Shown here: positions 34,656-46,039 of the stretch, piece after piece
How positions within the stretch are numbered: the first letter of the stretch is position 1
How the letters are laid out: every line of letters starts with the position of its first letter
NCBI GenBank assembly: GCA_001972305.1
Contig: BDDD01005914.1
Location: 30,405-94,404, forward strand
Source of the DNA: Cephalotus follicularis
Lineage: Eukaryota > Streptophyta > Magnoliopsida > Oxalidales > Cephalotaceae
Direction of reading: 5' to 3'
DNA: 64,000 nucleotides
Position numbers and translations under genes: made by a program
Notes under the pieces: generated by a model
The model's input: only the letters and a program-made list of their open reading frames with translations
Database searches by the model: none
What the model was told of the DNA's origin: nothing

Positions 34656-36294
34656 TTATGGTACGATCCCCGTAATGAGATAATTTACTATGTCAGCATA
34701 CCATGGTTTGCTCTCAACATGCATAAGCTGTTCATCAGGGAAATTCTCATTAATCGGACCCTTGTCCTCTGACGAATTGGGGAGACAGGATAGGTGGTCG
34801 ACCACCAAACTCTCGGTTCCTTTCTTGTCTCTTATTTCCATGTCAAACTCTTGAAGTAGAAAAACCCAACGGATGAGACGCACTTTTGCATCCTTTTTCC
34901 CCACTAGGTACCGAATCGCTGCATGATCTGTATAAACAATGACGTTTGATCATAGCAAATATGATCGAAAATTTTTCTAGGGTAAAGACCACAGCTAAAA
35001 ACTCCTTCTCAGTGGTTGTGTAATTTAATTCCGCATCGGAGAGGGTCCTACTTGCATAGTAAATGACGTGAGGCAATTTATTCAGCATTTGCCCAAGAAG
35101 AGCTCCTATTGCACTGTCAAACGCATCACACATAATCTCAAAAGGCTCAGTCCAGATTGGCACCTGAATGATAGGACCCGAGGTGAGCTCCTTCTTTAAG
35201 CGGTTAAAAGCTTCAAGGCACTTGTTAGAGAAAACAAATTTCTGATCTTTTGCAAGGAGCGATGTCAAGGGTCACGCCACCTTGCTAAAATCCTTGATGA
35301 ACCTTCAATAAAAACCAAGATGTTCGAGGAATGCTCGGATGTCTTTCACAGTTAGAGGTGGAGGCAAATATTTGATGATTTCTACGTTGGCCTTATCCAC
35401 CTGAATTCCCTCTTTTGAAACGACATGTCCGGGCACAATCCCCTCATTCACCATGAAATTGTACTTCTCCCAATTAAGCACCAAATTCTTCTCTCTACTT
35501 CTTTCGAGTACAAATTTCAAATGATGAAGGCATTCAAAGAAGATCAAACCATGTACAGAGAAGTCATCCATGAATACTTCAAGAAAGTCCTCCACCATTT
35601 CAGAGAAGATACTAATCATGCACATCTGGAAAGTCGCAGGAGCATTGCAGAGGCCAAATGGCATGCGACGATAAGCAAAAGTACCAAAAAGGCATGTGAA
35701 GGTAGTCTTCTCTTGATATTTGGGGGCGATGGGAATTTGATTATATCAGGAGTACCCATCAAGAAAGAAATAATAATCGTGGCCAGCTAGCCGGTCCAAC
35801 ATTTGATCGATAAACGGAAGGGGAAAATGATCTTTCCAGGTGGCTGTATTCAACTTACGGTAGTCGATGCACACCCCCCATCCTATTTGAATCTTAGTAG
35901 GAATTAAGTCATTGTTGGAGGATTGCACTACTGTCACTCCAGATTTCTTCGAAACCACGTGGACTAGACTCACTCATTGACTATCCGAGATGGGATAAAT
36001 GATACCATTGTCTAGCCACTTTAGAATTTCTTTTTGTATGGCTTCTTTCATCACGGGATTTGCCCTTCTTTGAGGTTCTCTAGAAGGTTTGAATCCTTCT
36101 ATGAGATTTATATGATGCTCACAAATAGAAGGGCTGATTCCCTTGATATCAGCCATAGTCCAACCAATTACCTCTTTATTTTCTTTAAGTAGGTGAATAA
36201 CCTCCTCTTCCTGATGTGGAGTAAGATCAGATGACAGAATAACATGAAGAGTTTGGTTTTCACCTAAGAATGAATATTTTAGTGTAGAGGGCAT
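34656..36294 (-). pseudogene. Athila reverse transcriptase and RNase H
   Basis: Reverse transcriptase blocks appear from the right: VIGWTMADIKGISPSICEHHI, WLDNGIIYPISDS, VCIDYRKLNTATWKDHFPLPFIDQML, MPFGLCNAPATFQ, VFMDDFSVHG (the FMDD catalytic box) and EKNLVLNWEKYNFM. RNase H follows with EIMCDAFDSAIGALLGQ, ASRTLSDAELNYTTTEKEFLAVVF and [23 protein letters not shown]. Stops or shifts at about 35973, 35740, 35300 and 34900 show it is dead. The wording of the blocks is characteristic of the Athila lineage. Confidence 0.85.
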
Positions 36295-36326
36295 TCCTTT
36301 AATTCAAGTTTCGGAGGCTATTCTAT

Positions 36327-37338
36327 TTATGGCTTAGGTAAAGATGTGGACAAGGGGCCCATTGGTTCTAAGGGTTGCATACTAAGCACATCAAAGAAAT
36401 CTCCTCCGTCTACATCCTCTAATTCCCATATGCACTCACTAAAATTTCCATCAAAATCAATGTCAAAGACCGTATCAATGTGGTCAGGAATTGAATGGTG
36501 TGCGTTCACTTCATTAAAGTCAGCTGGATGCTTTCCCAAAAGGAAGACATTAAAATCCACTGACGTGTTTTCGAAACTCAACTTCATTAGACCATTTCGA
36601 TAATTTATCAAAGCATTACTCGTGGCCAAGAATGGCCTACCGAAGATAACTAGGATTTGATCATTGATATTCGCAACATGATGGGTATCTAAAATGATGA
36701 AGTCGACAGGAAAGAAAAATTCACCAACCTTGATTAACACACCTCAATTTTCCCTCTTGGTACTTTCACAGACCTATCCGCTAATTGTAAAGTCACCATG
36801 GTCAGGCACAACCCTCCTAAACCAAGCTTCTCGTAAACCGATGATGACAACAAGTTCACAATTGCTCCTAAATCGGGTAGATCATGTTCAATTTTGGTGT
36901 TACCGATGACACAAGAGATTGTCGGACAACCAAGGTCTTTATACTTTTGTACCATGGGTTGCGAAAACATCGACTGATATTGGCTGCCAAGAAAGCCTTT
37001 TTCAGAGTCTGAAGGATCCTCTTTTTAGTGCATAAGTCTTTTAGGAATTTTGCGTAAGAGGGCACATGAGCAATGGCTTCTAGCAATAGAATGTTGATTT
37101 TGACTTGTTTAAACATTTCAATGATCTTTTCCATTCCTGAGGATTTCTTATTTTGCAATCTCTTTGTGAAAGGAACTAGAGGATCATATGAACGCTCAGG
37201 TAATGCCGCTGGTTGTTCCTTCTTCTCTTCCTCTTGCTCTTCCTCAGATTTTTCTCGTGTGCTTAAATTTGTTGGTTGCACAAAGAAGTCAACCAACTGC
37301 TCGCTTAAATTGCTCATGTGCACAGAGGACTCGACCAA
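36327..37338 (-). pseudogene. Athila gag C-terminal region and protease
   Basis: The Glu-rich linker (KSEEEQEEEKKEQPAALPERSYDPLVPFTKRLQ) is followed by protease. The active-site block reads HDLPDLGAIVNLLSSSVYEKLGL; the usual form is DLGASVNLLP, so the Ser next to the catalytic region is changed. The second half FFPVDFIILDTHHVANINDQILVIFGRPFLATSNALI is typical. A frameshift separates the two halves near 36735. Confidence 0.75.
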
Positions 37339-37419
37339 AGGGTCACTTTTCTTGCCAGTTTGATCCGCTGGTTGATACTCATTTCCTATCCTCAGGGCAA
37401 AACTTATTTTGAGGGGCCT

Positions 37420-38799
37420 GAGGAGGAAGAGGAGCCTTGAGAATTCGATGTCGGTTGGGTGTGAGTGGGATTGTTCATGGCAAACCTCGGATTCGGATCT
37501 GGCTAGGAAGGAACCTTGCCTTTCTCTATTTCGTGTAGAGCAGAAGGGAGCTGGGAGATTTGCTTCTCCATGTTATGCTGACTAGTTATCACAATGCTCA
37601 TGAGAAGCTCCATGCTCTTTTCTAGCGAGGAAATCCTAGACGTGTCTTCCCTTTGGTTCGACAATCCAGGTAATTGATGATTTTGAAACTGGTTTTGTGA
37701 TGGGAAAGATGGTCGGACATTATTTGAAATCAAGGAAAACCTTTTAAAGGTCTGCTGAGGCACAGACTGGCCAGAGAAGCTCGAAGTTTGCCCTGAGAAG
37801 TTTGAGTTTTACCCCAAAAAATTCGCGGGTCCTCTCACTTTTTGCCCTTGACTCCATGAGAAGTTTGGATGATTTCTCCAACCCTAATTTTATGTGTTAC
37901 TATACTAGTTGTATTGATTCATTGCGGACACATTCTTAGGAGAGTACTGATTGTCATAATAATTCGGGCATTCTTCAAAAACATGACTTGGTGACTGGCA
38001 CTAAGAGCACATGGGGGCGCTTTGATTTATATGATTTGCTCGCTCGGGTCCCCTAACTATCGACTCTAATTGCTTGATGAGACTGTCTAACTGCGTCTCA
38101 TTAGCCATTGATCCTTCTATTGAGTACCCTTTACTAGGAAAATCTCTTTCCAAAACTTGAGTGGACTCCCACTCCCTAGTACGCTCACCAAAATCTAGAA
38201 GGAAATACCAAGCCTCATTTTCATCGGTATACGAGGTGAACCCATCAGGACACATCGACTCGACCGATTGTTTGGTCTGGTAGTCGATGCCTTCATAGAT
38301 AATTTGGCATAAATGCTAGGTGTTTAGACCGTTATGATGACACTCTAAGAGGAGGTCTTTAAAACGTTCCATACATCGAGAGAATGATTCATTGGGTCAC
38401 TGGCGAAACTGGAGAATGTCGTTCCTAAACTTATTGGTTTTGTGGAATTTTTTCAAGAATGAAACAGTGAAATGATCCCATGTAGATATGGAACCATTTG
38501 GCAGACTATAGAGCCTCTTCTTTGCTCCATCTTTGAGAGAAAAATTTATGAATCGCAATTTGATAACATCATTACATAATTGCTAGAGTTTCATGGGCAC
38601 ATACCTCCTTGAACTTGTGAAGGAAGAGATATGCATCCTCATTGGGTAACCCATGGAAGTGAGGGAGCATGCTAATGAATTGGGATTTCAACTCAAAATT
38701 GTTACCCGAAGGTGCAGGCAACTGGATATAGGATGATTGCGCTGTCCTTGCAGGATAGAACCTATCGAGCAAAGTTTGGATGAGTCATTCATCCGCCAT
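37420..38799 (-). pseudogene. Athila gag
   Basis: The start codon is placed at 38799, where MADE is followed at once by a stop. The core then reads LDRFYPARTAQSSYIQLPAPSGNNFELKSQFI and LPNEDAYLFLHKFKEVC, matching Athila Gag. Later pieces are at 38001-38255 and 37503-37763 (SLEKSMELLMSIVITSQHNMEKQISQL). Several stops occur. Its product would form the particle. Confidence 0.75.
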
Positions 38800-39092
38800 G
38801 TTTGCTTGTTCATTAATTCATTCAAGACGATTATTTGGACCACGCACCCAATCATTCATAAACTAAGAAGACCAGACCACTTGCCTCGTCAGACCACTCG
38901 TTAAAGTTTATGCAATCAATCGTTAAAGTTTATTAAGGCATACCACATGCGAAGAGCAGACTAGATGTTAAGGCAGTGGATCCGACCAGAGAACGCAAAT
39001 TTTAAAAAAAATTAATTAAAGTTTATGAGAAAACCTAATTAAACTAAATACTACGAATCAGTTGAATAAATTAAAACTAATCTAAAACTTGT

Positions 39093-39113
39093 TTCCCCGG
39101 CAACGATGCCAAA
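39093..39113 (-). other. Athila primer-binding site
   Basis: The plus strand ttccccggcaacgatgccaaa is the complement of TTTGGCATCGTTGCCGGGGAA. It lies four bases from the LTR start (tgttcacg at 39118). It differs by one base from the TGGCGCCGTTGCCGGGGA form usual for Athila. Confidence 0.85.
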
Positions 39114-39117
39114 AACT

Positions 39118-40980
39118 TGTTCACGGATTTTGAAAAGAATTAAATTTATATCGCAAGTGCACGGTTGTGCAGTAATGGGTTGAACGCTAGGAAACAAGCT
39201 AAATCACTTTTAATCAATCCAACATAGGCGAAGTATACAAAATTGAGGGCTATTATCAAAAACTACTCCTAGACATGAAAAAAGAAACTAATTATTGAAA
39301 CAGGCGTGTAAAGCATCGACGCTATGAACAAAGGCATCGACGGTATAATTAAAACTACTGAAAGCATCGGCGTTAAACGTCGATGTAACTATGAAATAAC
39401 ATAGAAAGCGTCGACGCTATTTAGGGAAGCGTCGATGGTTAAGCAACTAAATCAAGCAATATTGAATTAACAGAACAAGAAATAAACTGATTAAAATATG
39501 TAAGAAAAAATCGGTTTCAGGGTATAGAAACTCACCACAGATTGTATTGAAAAACTCACTTACTTGAATGATCAAACGTTGGTAATCAGCAGCTGCTAGG
39601 TCAATACGGAGTGTGACTGTGATGATAAATCGCATGAGTAGCCATGCTAGGTCTATACAGAGTGTTGCAATGGCGACAAATCATATGAGTAGTCCTGCTA
39701 TGTCTATACGGAGTGTGTTAGGCGTGACAAACTGTATAAGTAGACATCCATTGATTTTGTGCAAACACCATTCATTCAGCAACTTTCTTCTTCACAGACA
39801 AAGTGTACGTGGATTTTAATTGGACATACAAAGTGTGGGAGATGTCAGAAAATTGAAGAATAAATCAAAAGTTAAAGGATTTTTATTAAAGGATTTGTAT
39901 CAATACATCTAATGGCTTGTTCTAACTCTAAAAACCTTGAAAGTTTAGCTACAAAACATTGTAAAAAAAACTAAAAACTGAGGGAAGAAGGAGGAGGCAG
40001 CTGGCAAAGCTTGTCTATTATTTTTGTGGCCTTCCTCTTCTTATTTACACATGCAATCACGTGTAAAAATAAAAGGATTTACACATGCAATCACGTGTAA
40101 AAATAAAAGGAAATAAACTTTAACCTAATTAAAATCGTTAATGGAATAATTACAATCCGAATCAAATATTGAAAACTTTCCATTTTTGTTGCCTGACTCA
40201 TCGTAAGCGTCGACACTTTTCTCTAGGCGTCGACGGTTTGTTGCTTGGGTGTTGGCACTTTTATAATGTGAATGTGAACTTGTTATGCGCTTTAGTTCTT
40301 AAGGGTCGATAGTTTGTATGAAGGTGTCGACGCTTTGTTTGTAAAAACAGGCATGTAAGTGCACTAAGCGTCGATGTTAATGCGAAGCTTTGACACTTAA
40401 AATATGAAGACTCGGTAGATTTCGTAAGGATTGAAAGCAAAGCTTCAGACTAGCAAACCATCATGAAATGCTGACTTGCAGAGAAACATTGAAATTACAA
40501 GGAAACCATGAAGTGCCGAGCAGACCAACAACATAGGTAGCAGACCAAAATTTTTAGAGCAACGTTGCCGAGCAGACTTGAAATGTTGGAGTTTTGTGCA
40601 AAGGGAGAGCTTGTATGAGGAGTACAGACCATGTAAAACATTCGGGCATACCAAAACTTGAAATGCAAACTAGACTGTGCAGAGTAGAGCATACATGGAT
40701 GATGGTCCGACCAGAGCATGGTGAAGGCAGACTATCAGACCATACTAGCAGAGCATCAAAGTGGAGAAATACCAGACTGGCAATTAGAGCAAACGTGAAA
40801 GAGAAAGCATTGGTGGCTGAGCAGACCATACAATGCAGACTTGAGATGCAAGCTTGCCGAGCAGGGCATGGAATGGCATATTGATTAGACCATGCAGTTA
40901 AGTGCAGAGTAGAGAATGGAAAAATCCTAAGCTTCGACGGTTTTAATTAACCCGCCAGTGCTTTATAGATAGGCGTCGAC
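39118..40980 (-). repeat. Athila right LTR (5' LTR), truncated at its outer end
   Basis: It aligns with the two left LTR parts and carries motif pairs at 39305-39440, 40200-40250 and 40310-40345. A tandem 38 bp duplication of the acacatgcaatcacgtg unit lies near 40045-40110. It stops at gataggcgtcgac, ~250 bp before the LTR end seen in the left copy, and joins the antisense ORF of Tat element A directly. Confidence 0.85.
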
Positions 40981-41641
40981 TGGAGGAGGTTCTTAGGGCC
41001 CAGGAGTCCGTCTTGGAGGAGAAGAGGCAGGCACTTAAAGCTCTTGCAAAGGTGGAGAGGGAAAAGGATATAATTCTTGAGAGCCACATCAGACTTTGCG
41101 ATTTGCTGTAGACTACGGAGGAGAGGTTCTCTTGATTCCAAGACAGGAAGCTACTCGGGTTGAAGAGGCGGTTGACAAAGTCCTTATGGAATTCAAAACT
41201 TCTTTTCAGTTTCAAGGTGCTTTTACTGGGGCTGTGGAAGACTTCAAGGCTTCTCCAGCTTTTGAGGAGGAATTTTTCAAGGAGTCTGCATGGTACTGTC
41301 ATCGGGGCTTCTATACCTGTCGCAACTGGGTGGCTACTCTTTATCCGGAGGTTCCCTTGGCTCCTATTGTATATCGTGAGTCAGCAAAAGAATTCGACTT
41401 TTTTCCTGAGGGGATCGAGGCAGAGGAAGAGAAGGCTCGCCTCGCCCTAGAGGAAGAAACTCGCCTTGCCTTGGAGGATGAAGAGTTACAGAGGGCAGAG
41501 CTCCCAGATCTAATTTTCTTGTCCTCCGATCATGCTGCAGAGCTTTCTCCCTCTGCTTTTGTTGCCCCTTCCTCTATGCCTACTTCAGAGCTTGTTGCTG
41601 CTTCTCAGCTTGGGGATGTTCGGGATCCTGCTCCTGTTTAG
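40981..41641 (+). pseudogene. Antisense ORF of Tat element A, 3' part
   Basis: It continues the ORF interrupted at 10128 and matches 52094-52744 of element B: a coil (LEEKRQALKALAKVEREKD), then FKASPAFEEEFFKESAWYCHRGFYTCRNWVATLYPEVPLAPIVY and DFFPEGIEAEEEK. The last 181 codons (41096-41641) are open, ending in an acidic, Ser-rich tail with stop TAG. About 200 bp corresponding to ~51900-52093 of B are missing at the junction with Athila. The function of this conserved C-terminal region is unknown. Confidence 0.75.
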
Positions 41642-42069
41642 CTGTGTGAATTTTCCTTTTCTTTGCGTTGTACCTTTTTTGTAATTTCTACTCTAGTGAT
41701 GCAATAAAACATAATTTTAGCTTCATTTGAGCTTTACAATTCCCTTAGGAAAATTATCTTAGTATATCGTATTCTTAAACGTCTTTTTTACTAGTCTGAT
41801 ATTTTTCAGACCAGGTCATCTGAGCTTTTTAGTCCACATAGGGCAATTGTATCAAAGTGCTCAGCCAACGAGACTTGATCTTTGCGAGTTCTTATGTGTT
41901 CATAGATCAAGATGTGTTTCTGGTCTGACAAGTTCTTATGGGTTTGTAGACCAGGATTTCGTACTGGTCTGATATTTTTCAGACCAGGTCGTCTGAACTT
42001 TTTAGCCCATTGTGGGGGCACTTGTATCAAAGTGCACAGTCCAAAAAACTTGATCGTTGCGAGTTCTTA
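41642..42069. other. Non-coding region of Tat element A downstream of the antisense ORF
   Basis: It aligns with 52745-53225 of element B, including tgcaataaaac (a likely polyadenylation signal AATAAA for the antisense transcript) and two copies of a tctgatatttttcagaccaggtc unit. It ends in tctta, the target duplication of the solo LTR. Confidence 0.7.
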
Positions 42070-42414
42070 TGTGACATACGTGTCCCAGTAGTCTGTGTCT
42101 ATGAACCTACATGGCATTCTGTCTGTCTGTTTAGCTGTTAATCTAATTTTCTGGATTTAATGACATATGCATCACGGCATTAATAAATTTTTATGATTTA
42201 TTCTGATGGTTTTTATGCATAACAAATAAATGTTCTTTACTATAAATTAAATGATGTTTTACTGAAATGACTGCTGAATTCGGAAAATAAGCCAAGTGGT
42301 ATGTCCTAAACATCCAATTTCTGTTTGTATCGATTAAATTTTGTACAAAACTTAATCTGTTATGGATGAATATATATAAATATATATGAAATACCAAATT
42401 TTGATTCATTTTGG

Positions 42415-42458
<44 letters not shown>

Positions 42459-45000
42459 GTTCTCTCTCTGTCTTCTCCCTCTGCCACCAAATTCACTGCC
42501 AATATGACTCTGGTGAAGGCACCGGCGTGACCACAGTCACCTCCCCAACATGCTGCACCCCACCTCGGAACCGGCAAGGGCACTGTACACCCGCAACGAG
42601 CTTCTCTATATCAGCCTCTATTTTGAGCCGTATCTACGTCTTCGGCTACCATCACGGCAAGGCGAGCCCAGATTCGGCATCCTGGTGTTGCGACGAGTCA
42701 AACTCGACCAGCCCCGACCCGTGACGACGCCTGCAATGTAGATCGGCGGCGAAGGCAGCCGCCGCCAAACTAGTCCATTCTGGACAGATGCAGCGACGCC
42801 GTGACCAACGCGCCTCAGATCCGTGATCTCCGTCCTCCGGCGTACCAGATCCAGCCTTCTCTGCTGCTGATCGGTGACCAAGCGTGGCTGACACGGGTCG
42901 GCCAGCGTTGGCGTGTGAGCCCACGTGTCGGCAGCGTCCGACAATGCGTTTCAGACTCGTCCAGATTTCTGACTCCGTTTTCTACGTAGGCGTGATCCGG
43001 TCTGGTTTCGTTATGAGATTCTGGTTTTGTGCACCGTTCCGTCCGATTTTGGTAAACTTTGAACTTTTATCCGTTAGTTCTATTTCCTGTTGAATTCTAT
43101 ATTTTTGTATCTGTTTCTGTTGTATAATGAACTTGAATTGCTTATATGATTCAAAATTGGATAGCCTGGACAACCACTTGGATTTACTTTAATAATTTTT
43201 GAAAGGGCGTTTAAATTAAAGGTTTAAAAGATGTTTTTTTAATAATCAGACTTCTGTTTCTGTCAACCGTGTTGATCGGTTATAGTTTTTTTTTACATCT
43301 GCACGCATCTCATTGCATAAATCATTTCACGTCTTAGTACGTGTTTGAGTCTGATAGTTTATCTGTCTGTTGGTAGAGGATCCCGCTGTTGAGGTCGGCC
43401 ATGGAGGCGACCAGTCGAGGGACTTGCTCGTTTGTTCTGTGAGTGAAACGCATTTCTTTAACCCTTTTTACTCTGAAATGCTTTTAAATGTTTTGAATGT
43501 TTAAGCGTGTTCGCTTATTTATTTCTGTATCTGAATGAACTTGGTTTTAGTTCATTTTTGAAATTTGTTTAACTTTTAATGTCTAATACATTCCTTTAAT
43601 GTTTTTCAAATGCTCGCACAATAATAGTCATAGTATGACGCTATTTTCAGATATATCTGTATTTGATAAGAAAATGATTTCTGTATCTGTTTAAATCTGT
43701 TTTGATGGCACTAATGATTTTCTGTATCTGTTTAATCTTTTTAAAGTCTGTTTTGAGGAATTGGATATTCTGTATTCTGAAATCCTTTAAATATGTTTAG
43801 ATGAATGGTGATCTCGGTATTGTATTAGTTACTTATCTGATGCCCATGAGAGGCACTGTCTGCACGTGTATGACCTTCTGCTGATGCTTTGACACGACGG
43901 AGTCATTGCCACTATTTCCGCTGGAAGTTCGGCCTGACAGGGCCCAGGCGTCAACCTTACCCAGTAGACCCATTGCATCTTTATATATTTATTCTGTTTA
44001 AACACTATTAATTATTACATATATCTGAGTTTTCTGCTGATTTATCTGTTAAGATAAAGATCTGATTTTTCTGCTGACTAGGTTAAAATTATTTTATAAT
44101 CTGTTTTATAAATCAGGTTTTTGGACTTTAAATCTGTTTTTCTGATATTCTGTTAAAGCTGTTTTAACCTGATTTAATAAATCAGATTTATGATTTTCTT
44201 TCTGTTTAGGAACCTCTGTTTAAGTTTGTTTTATACTTCTGATTTTAACATTTCTGCAAAAATATGTTTTATTACGAGCAAAACTCTGTCATAGTCTTTT
44301 GTTCCATCTCACTAGTCCTGTGGACTAACCCCTCCTTTGTTTTTGTTTTTAGTTCTGACAGGTTAGTCTGATGAGTTCTGTCAGCTGAAGTCAGTCAGTC
44401 TGCTAAGGTGAGACCACAAGGGCATGCGTACCAGAGTCAACATATGCATATCATCCACAATATTAGCATTTAAATTTCAGCATTACTTATGTTTTTCTTT
44501 TTTAGATAAATGCTTTTATTGTTTTGTTTATAAGGGCTAAGCCCTATTTATGTTTTAAGCTTTGATAATATAATTGGGGTTGAGCCCAACCCATCTGTAG
44601 ACGGACTAAGTCCGATAAATTGTTTTCTGTTTCTGATGAGAATGGCGGAGCCCTAGTTTTGTTTTGATATATTGTGAAATTTTTCTCCTACGGGAGAGTG
44701 GTTTGCTGAGGGCTGAGCTCATTTTATAAACCGTGTTTTTCTTTACAGGGGGCATAGTCCGATAAACGAATACTACATGCCCGATTTTAGTAAAAATTTA
44801 AGAGTTACATTTATTTTCAAGTTTTTGAAGAAACTTTTCTGTTTATTTAATGGTTTTAGTTAAACTTTGTATATTTATTATGTCTAAAAATGTATTTCTG
44901 AAACTATGATATGCTGAACCTACGTGGTGAGTCTCTGATGGGAGGCTTTGCCTCGTAGTGGCCGTGACGGATTCCAGCAGGGCTGGGTCCAGACGTGTCA
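42070..45000 (+). mobile_element. 2.9 kb solo LTR of a Tekay-like chromovirus
   Basis: It starts TGTGACATACGTGTCCC and ends TCCAGACGTGTCA, with an exact 5 bp duplication tctta at 42065-42069 and 45001-45005. Internal blocks such as gagtgaaacgc, tttccgctggaagttcggcctgacagggcc and ggtgagaccacaagggcatgc are familiar from Tekay/Del LTRs. A CT microsatellite at 42419-42456 and a short GC-rich stretch at 42480-42960 produce several spurious open frames on both strands. No coding domain is present. Confidence 0.8.
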
Positions 45001-45039
45001 TCTTATGTGTTTGCCTTTCAAGATACGATGCAGATTTGG

Positions 45040-45800
45040 TCTGACAAGTTCTTAGACCAACATTTACTCTCTTAGGAGTCTTTGTATTTCTCCCTTGGGA
45101 GTCTTTGAATAAGTTTGTATTAAAGCTTTAGTCTGATCAAGACTTTCTCTGATTGCTCCCTTCGGAGTCTTCTAGGATTGCTCCCTTAGGAGTCTTCTCT
45201 GACTACTCCCATGAGAGTCTTCTCTGATTGCTCCCTTGGGAGTCTTCTCTGACTGCTCCCTTGGGAGTCTTCTCTGACTGCTCCCGTGGGGGTCTTCTCT
45301 GATTACTCCCTTACGAGTCTTCTCCGATTGCTCTCGTACGAGTCTTATCTGATTGCTCCCTTAGAAGTCTTCTCTGAGTGCTCACGTGAGAGTCTTCTCT
45401 GATTGCTCCATTGGATGTCTTCTCTGATTGCTCCTTTAGGATTCTTCTCTGATTGCTTCTTTATGAGTTTTCCTGATTACTCCCTTAGGAGTCTTCTATG
45501 ATTCCTCCCTTAGGAGTCTTCCCTGAGTCCTCCCGTGGGAGTCTTCTCTGATTGCTCCCTTAGGAGTCTTCTCTAAGTGCTCCCGTGGGAGTCTTCTCTG
45601 ATTGCTCCCTTGGGGGTCTTCTCTGATTGCTACCTTAGGAGTCTTCTGTGATTGCTCCCTTAGGAGTATTCTCTAAGTGCTCCCGTGGGAGTCTTCTTAG
45701 ATTTCTCCCTTAGGAGTCTTCTTTGAGTTCTCCTATGGGAGTATTCTCTGATTGCTCCCTTAGGAGTCTTCTCTGAGTGCTCCCGTGGGAGTCTTTTTAT
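45040..45800. repeat. 25-26 bp minisatellite in Tat element A
   Basis: About 29 tandem units of the form gattgctcccttaggagtcttctct. Each unit contains the near-palindrome CTCC-CTTA-GGAG. Element B has only a few diverged units at the same place (53285-53600), so the array expanded in A. It lies between the end of the antisense ORF and where integrase should be. Confidence 0.92.
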
Positions 45801-46039
45801 CTAGAACTGGAATAGATTTTTTTAAAGAAAATCATCTTTATTGAATGAACTGAGCATTTGTACACATTTTTTTATACATAACTGATAATCTTTCGCTTCT
45901 GTAGACTAGATAAATACATCTCTATTATTTTTTAGAAACATAATCAGTTCCTCTTTCTCCACCTCTCTCTCAGCCAATGACCATTCTTAGTCAAAAAATG
46001 GTGTGTATCACCCCTCTAGGTTGGTTCTCCTCACCCTGC
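45801..46039. other. Junction where pol is missing in Tat element A
   Basis: The first part (tctttattgaatgaactgag and onward) aligns with 53760-53810 of element B, which there leads into integrase. In A it passes within about 200 bp into the gag C terminus. The entire pol region, over 3 kb in B, is absent. Confidence 0.7.

Larger units (their letters stand above)
10129..40980 (-). mobile_element. Athila-lineage Ty3/gypsy element
   Basis: Minus-strand gag-pol of the Athila type lies between two ~1.9-2.1 kb LTRs that start tgttcacg on the plus strand. The PBS at 39093-39113 matches the usual Athila type (minus-strand TGGCATCGTTGCCGGGGAA). It is inserted in the antisense ORF of Tat element A. 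Its left LTR is split by the Sirevirus at 10669-30714. No target duplication is visible. The right LTR stops about 250 bp short of the left one, and about 200 bp of antisense ORF is missing at the same point, so a deletion has removed the right junction. No env-like ORF is present. Coding regions contain several stops, so it is dead. Confidence 0.85.

Noticed and set aside
42480-43093. Several overlapping open frames in a GC-rich stretch
   Set aside because: They overlap in four frames inside a solo LTR; high GC lowers stop frequency. No family similarity seen.
42070-45000. Mutator-like element, because a 7-9 bp duplication can be read at its ends
   Set aside because: Setting the start at TGTGACA gives an exact 5 bp duplication tctta with TG...CA ends, and internal blocks fit a Tekay-like LTR.
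45040-45800. Regular ~25 bp repeats suggestive of a CRISPR array
   Set aside because: Units are head-to-tail without unique spacers, inside a plant retrotransposon; it is a minisatellite.
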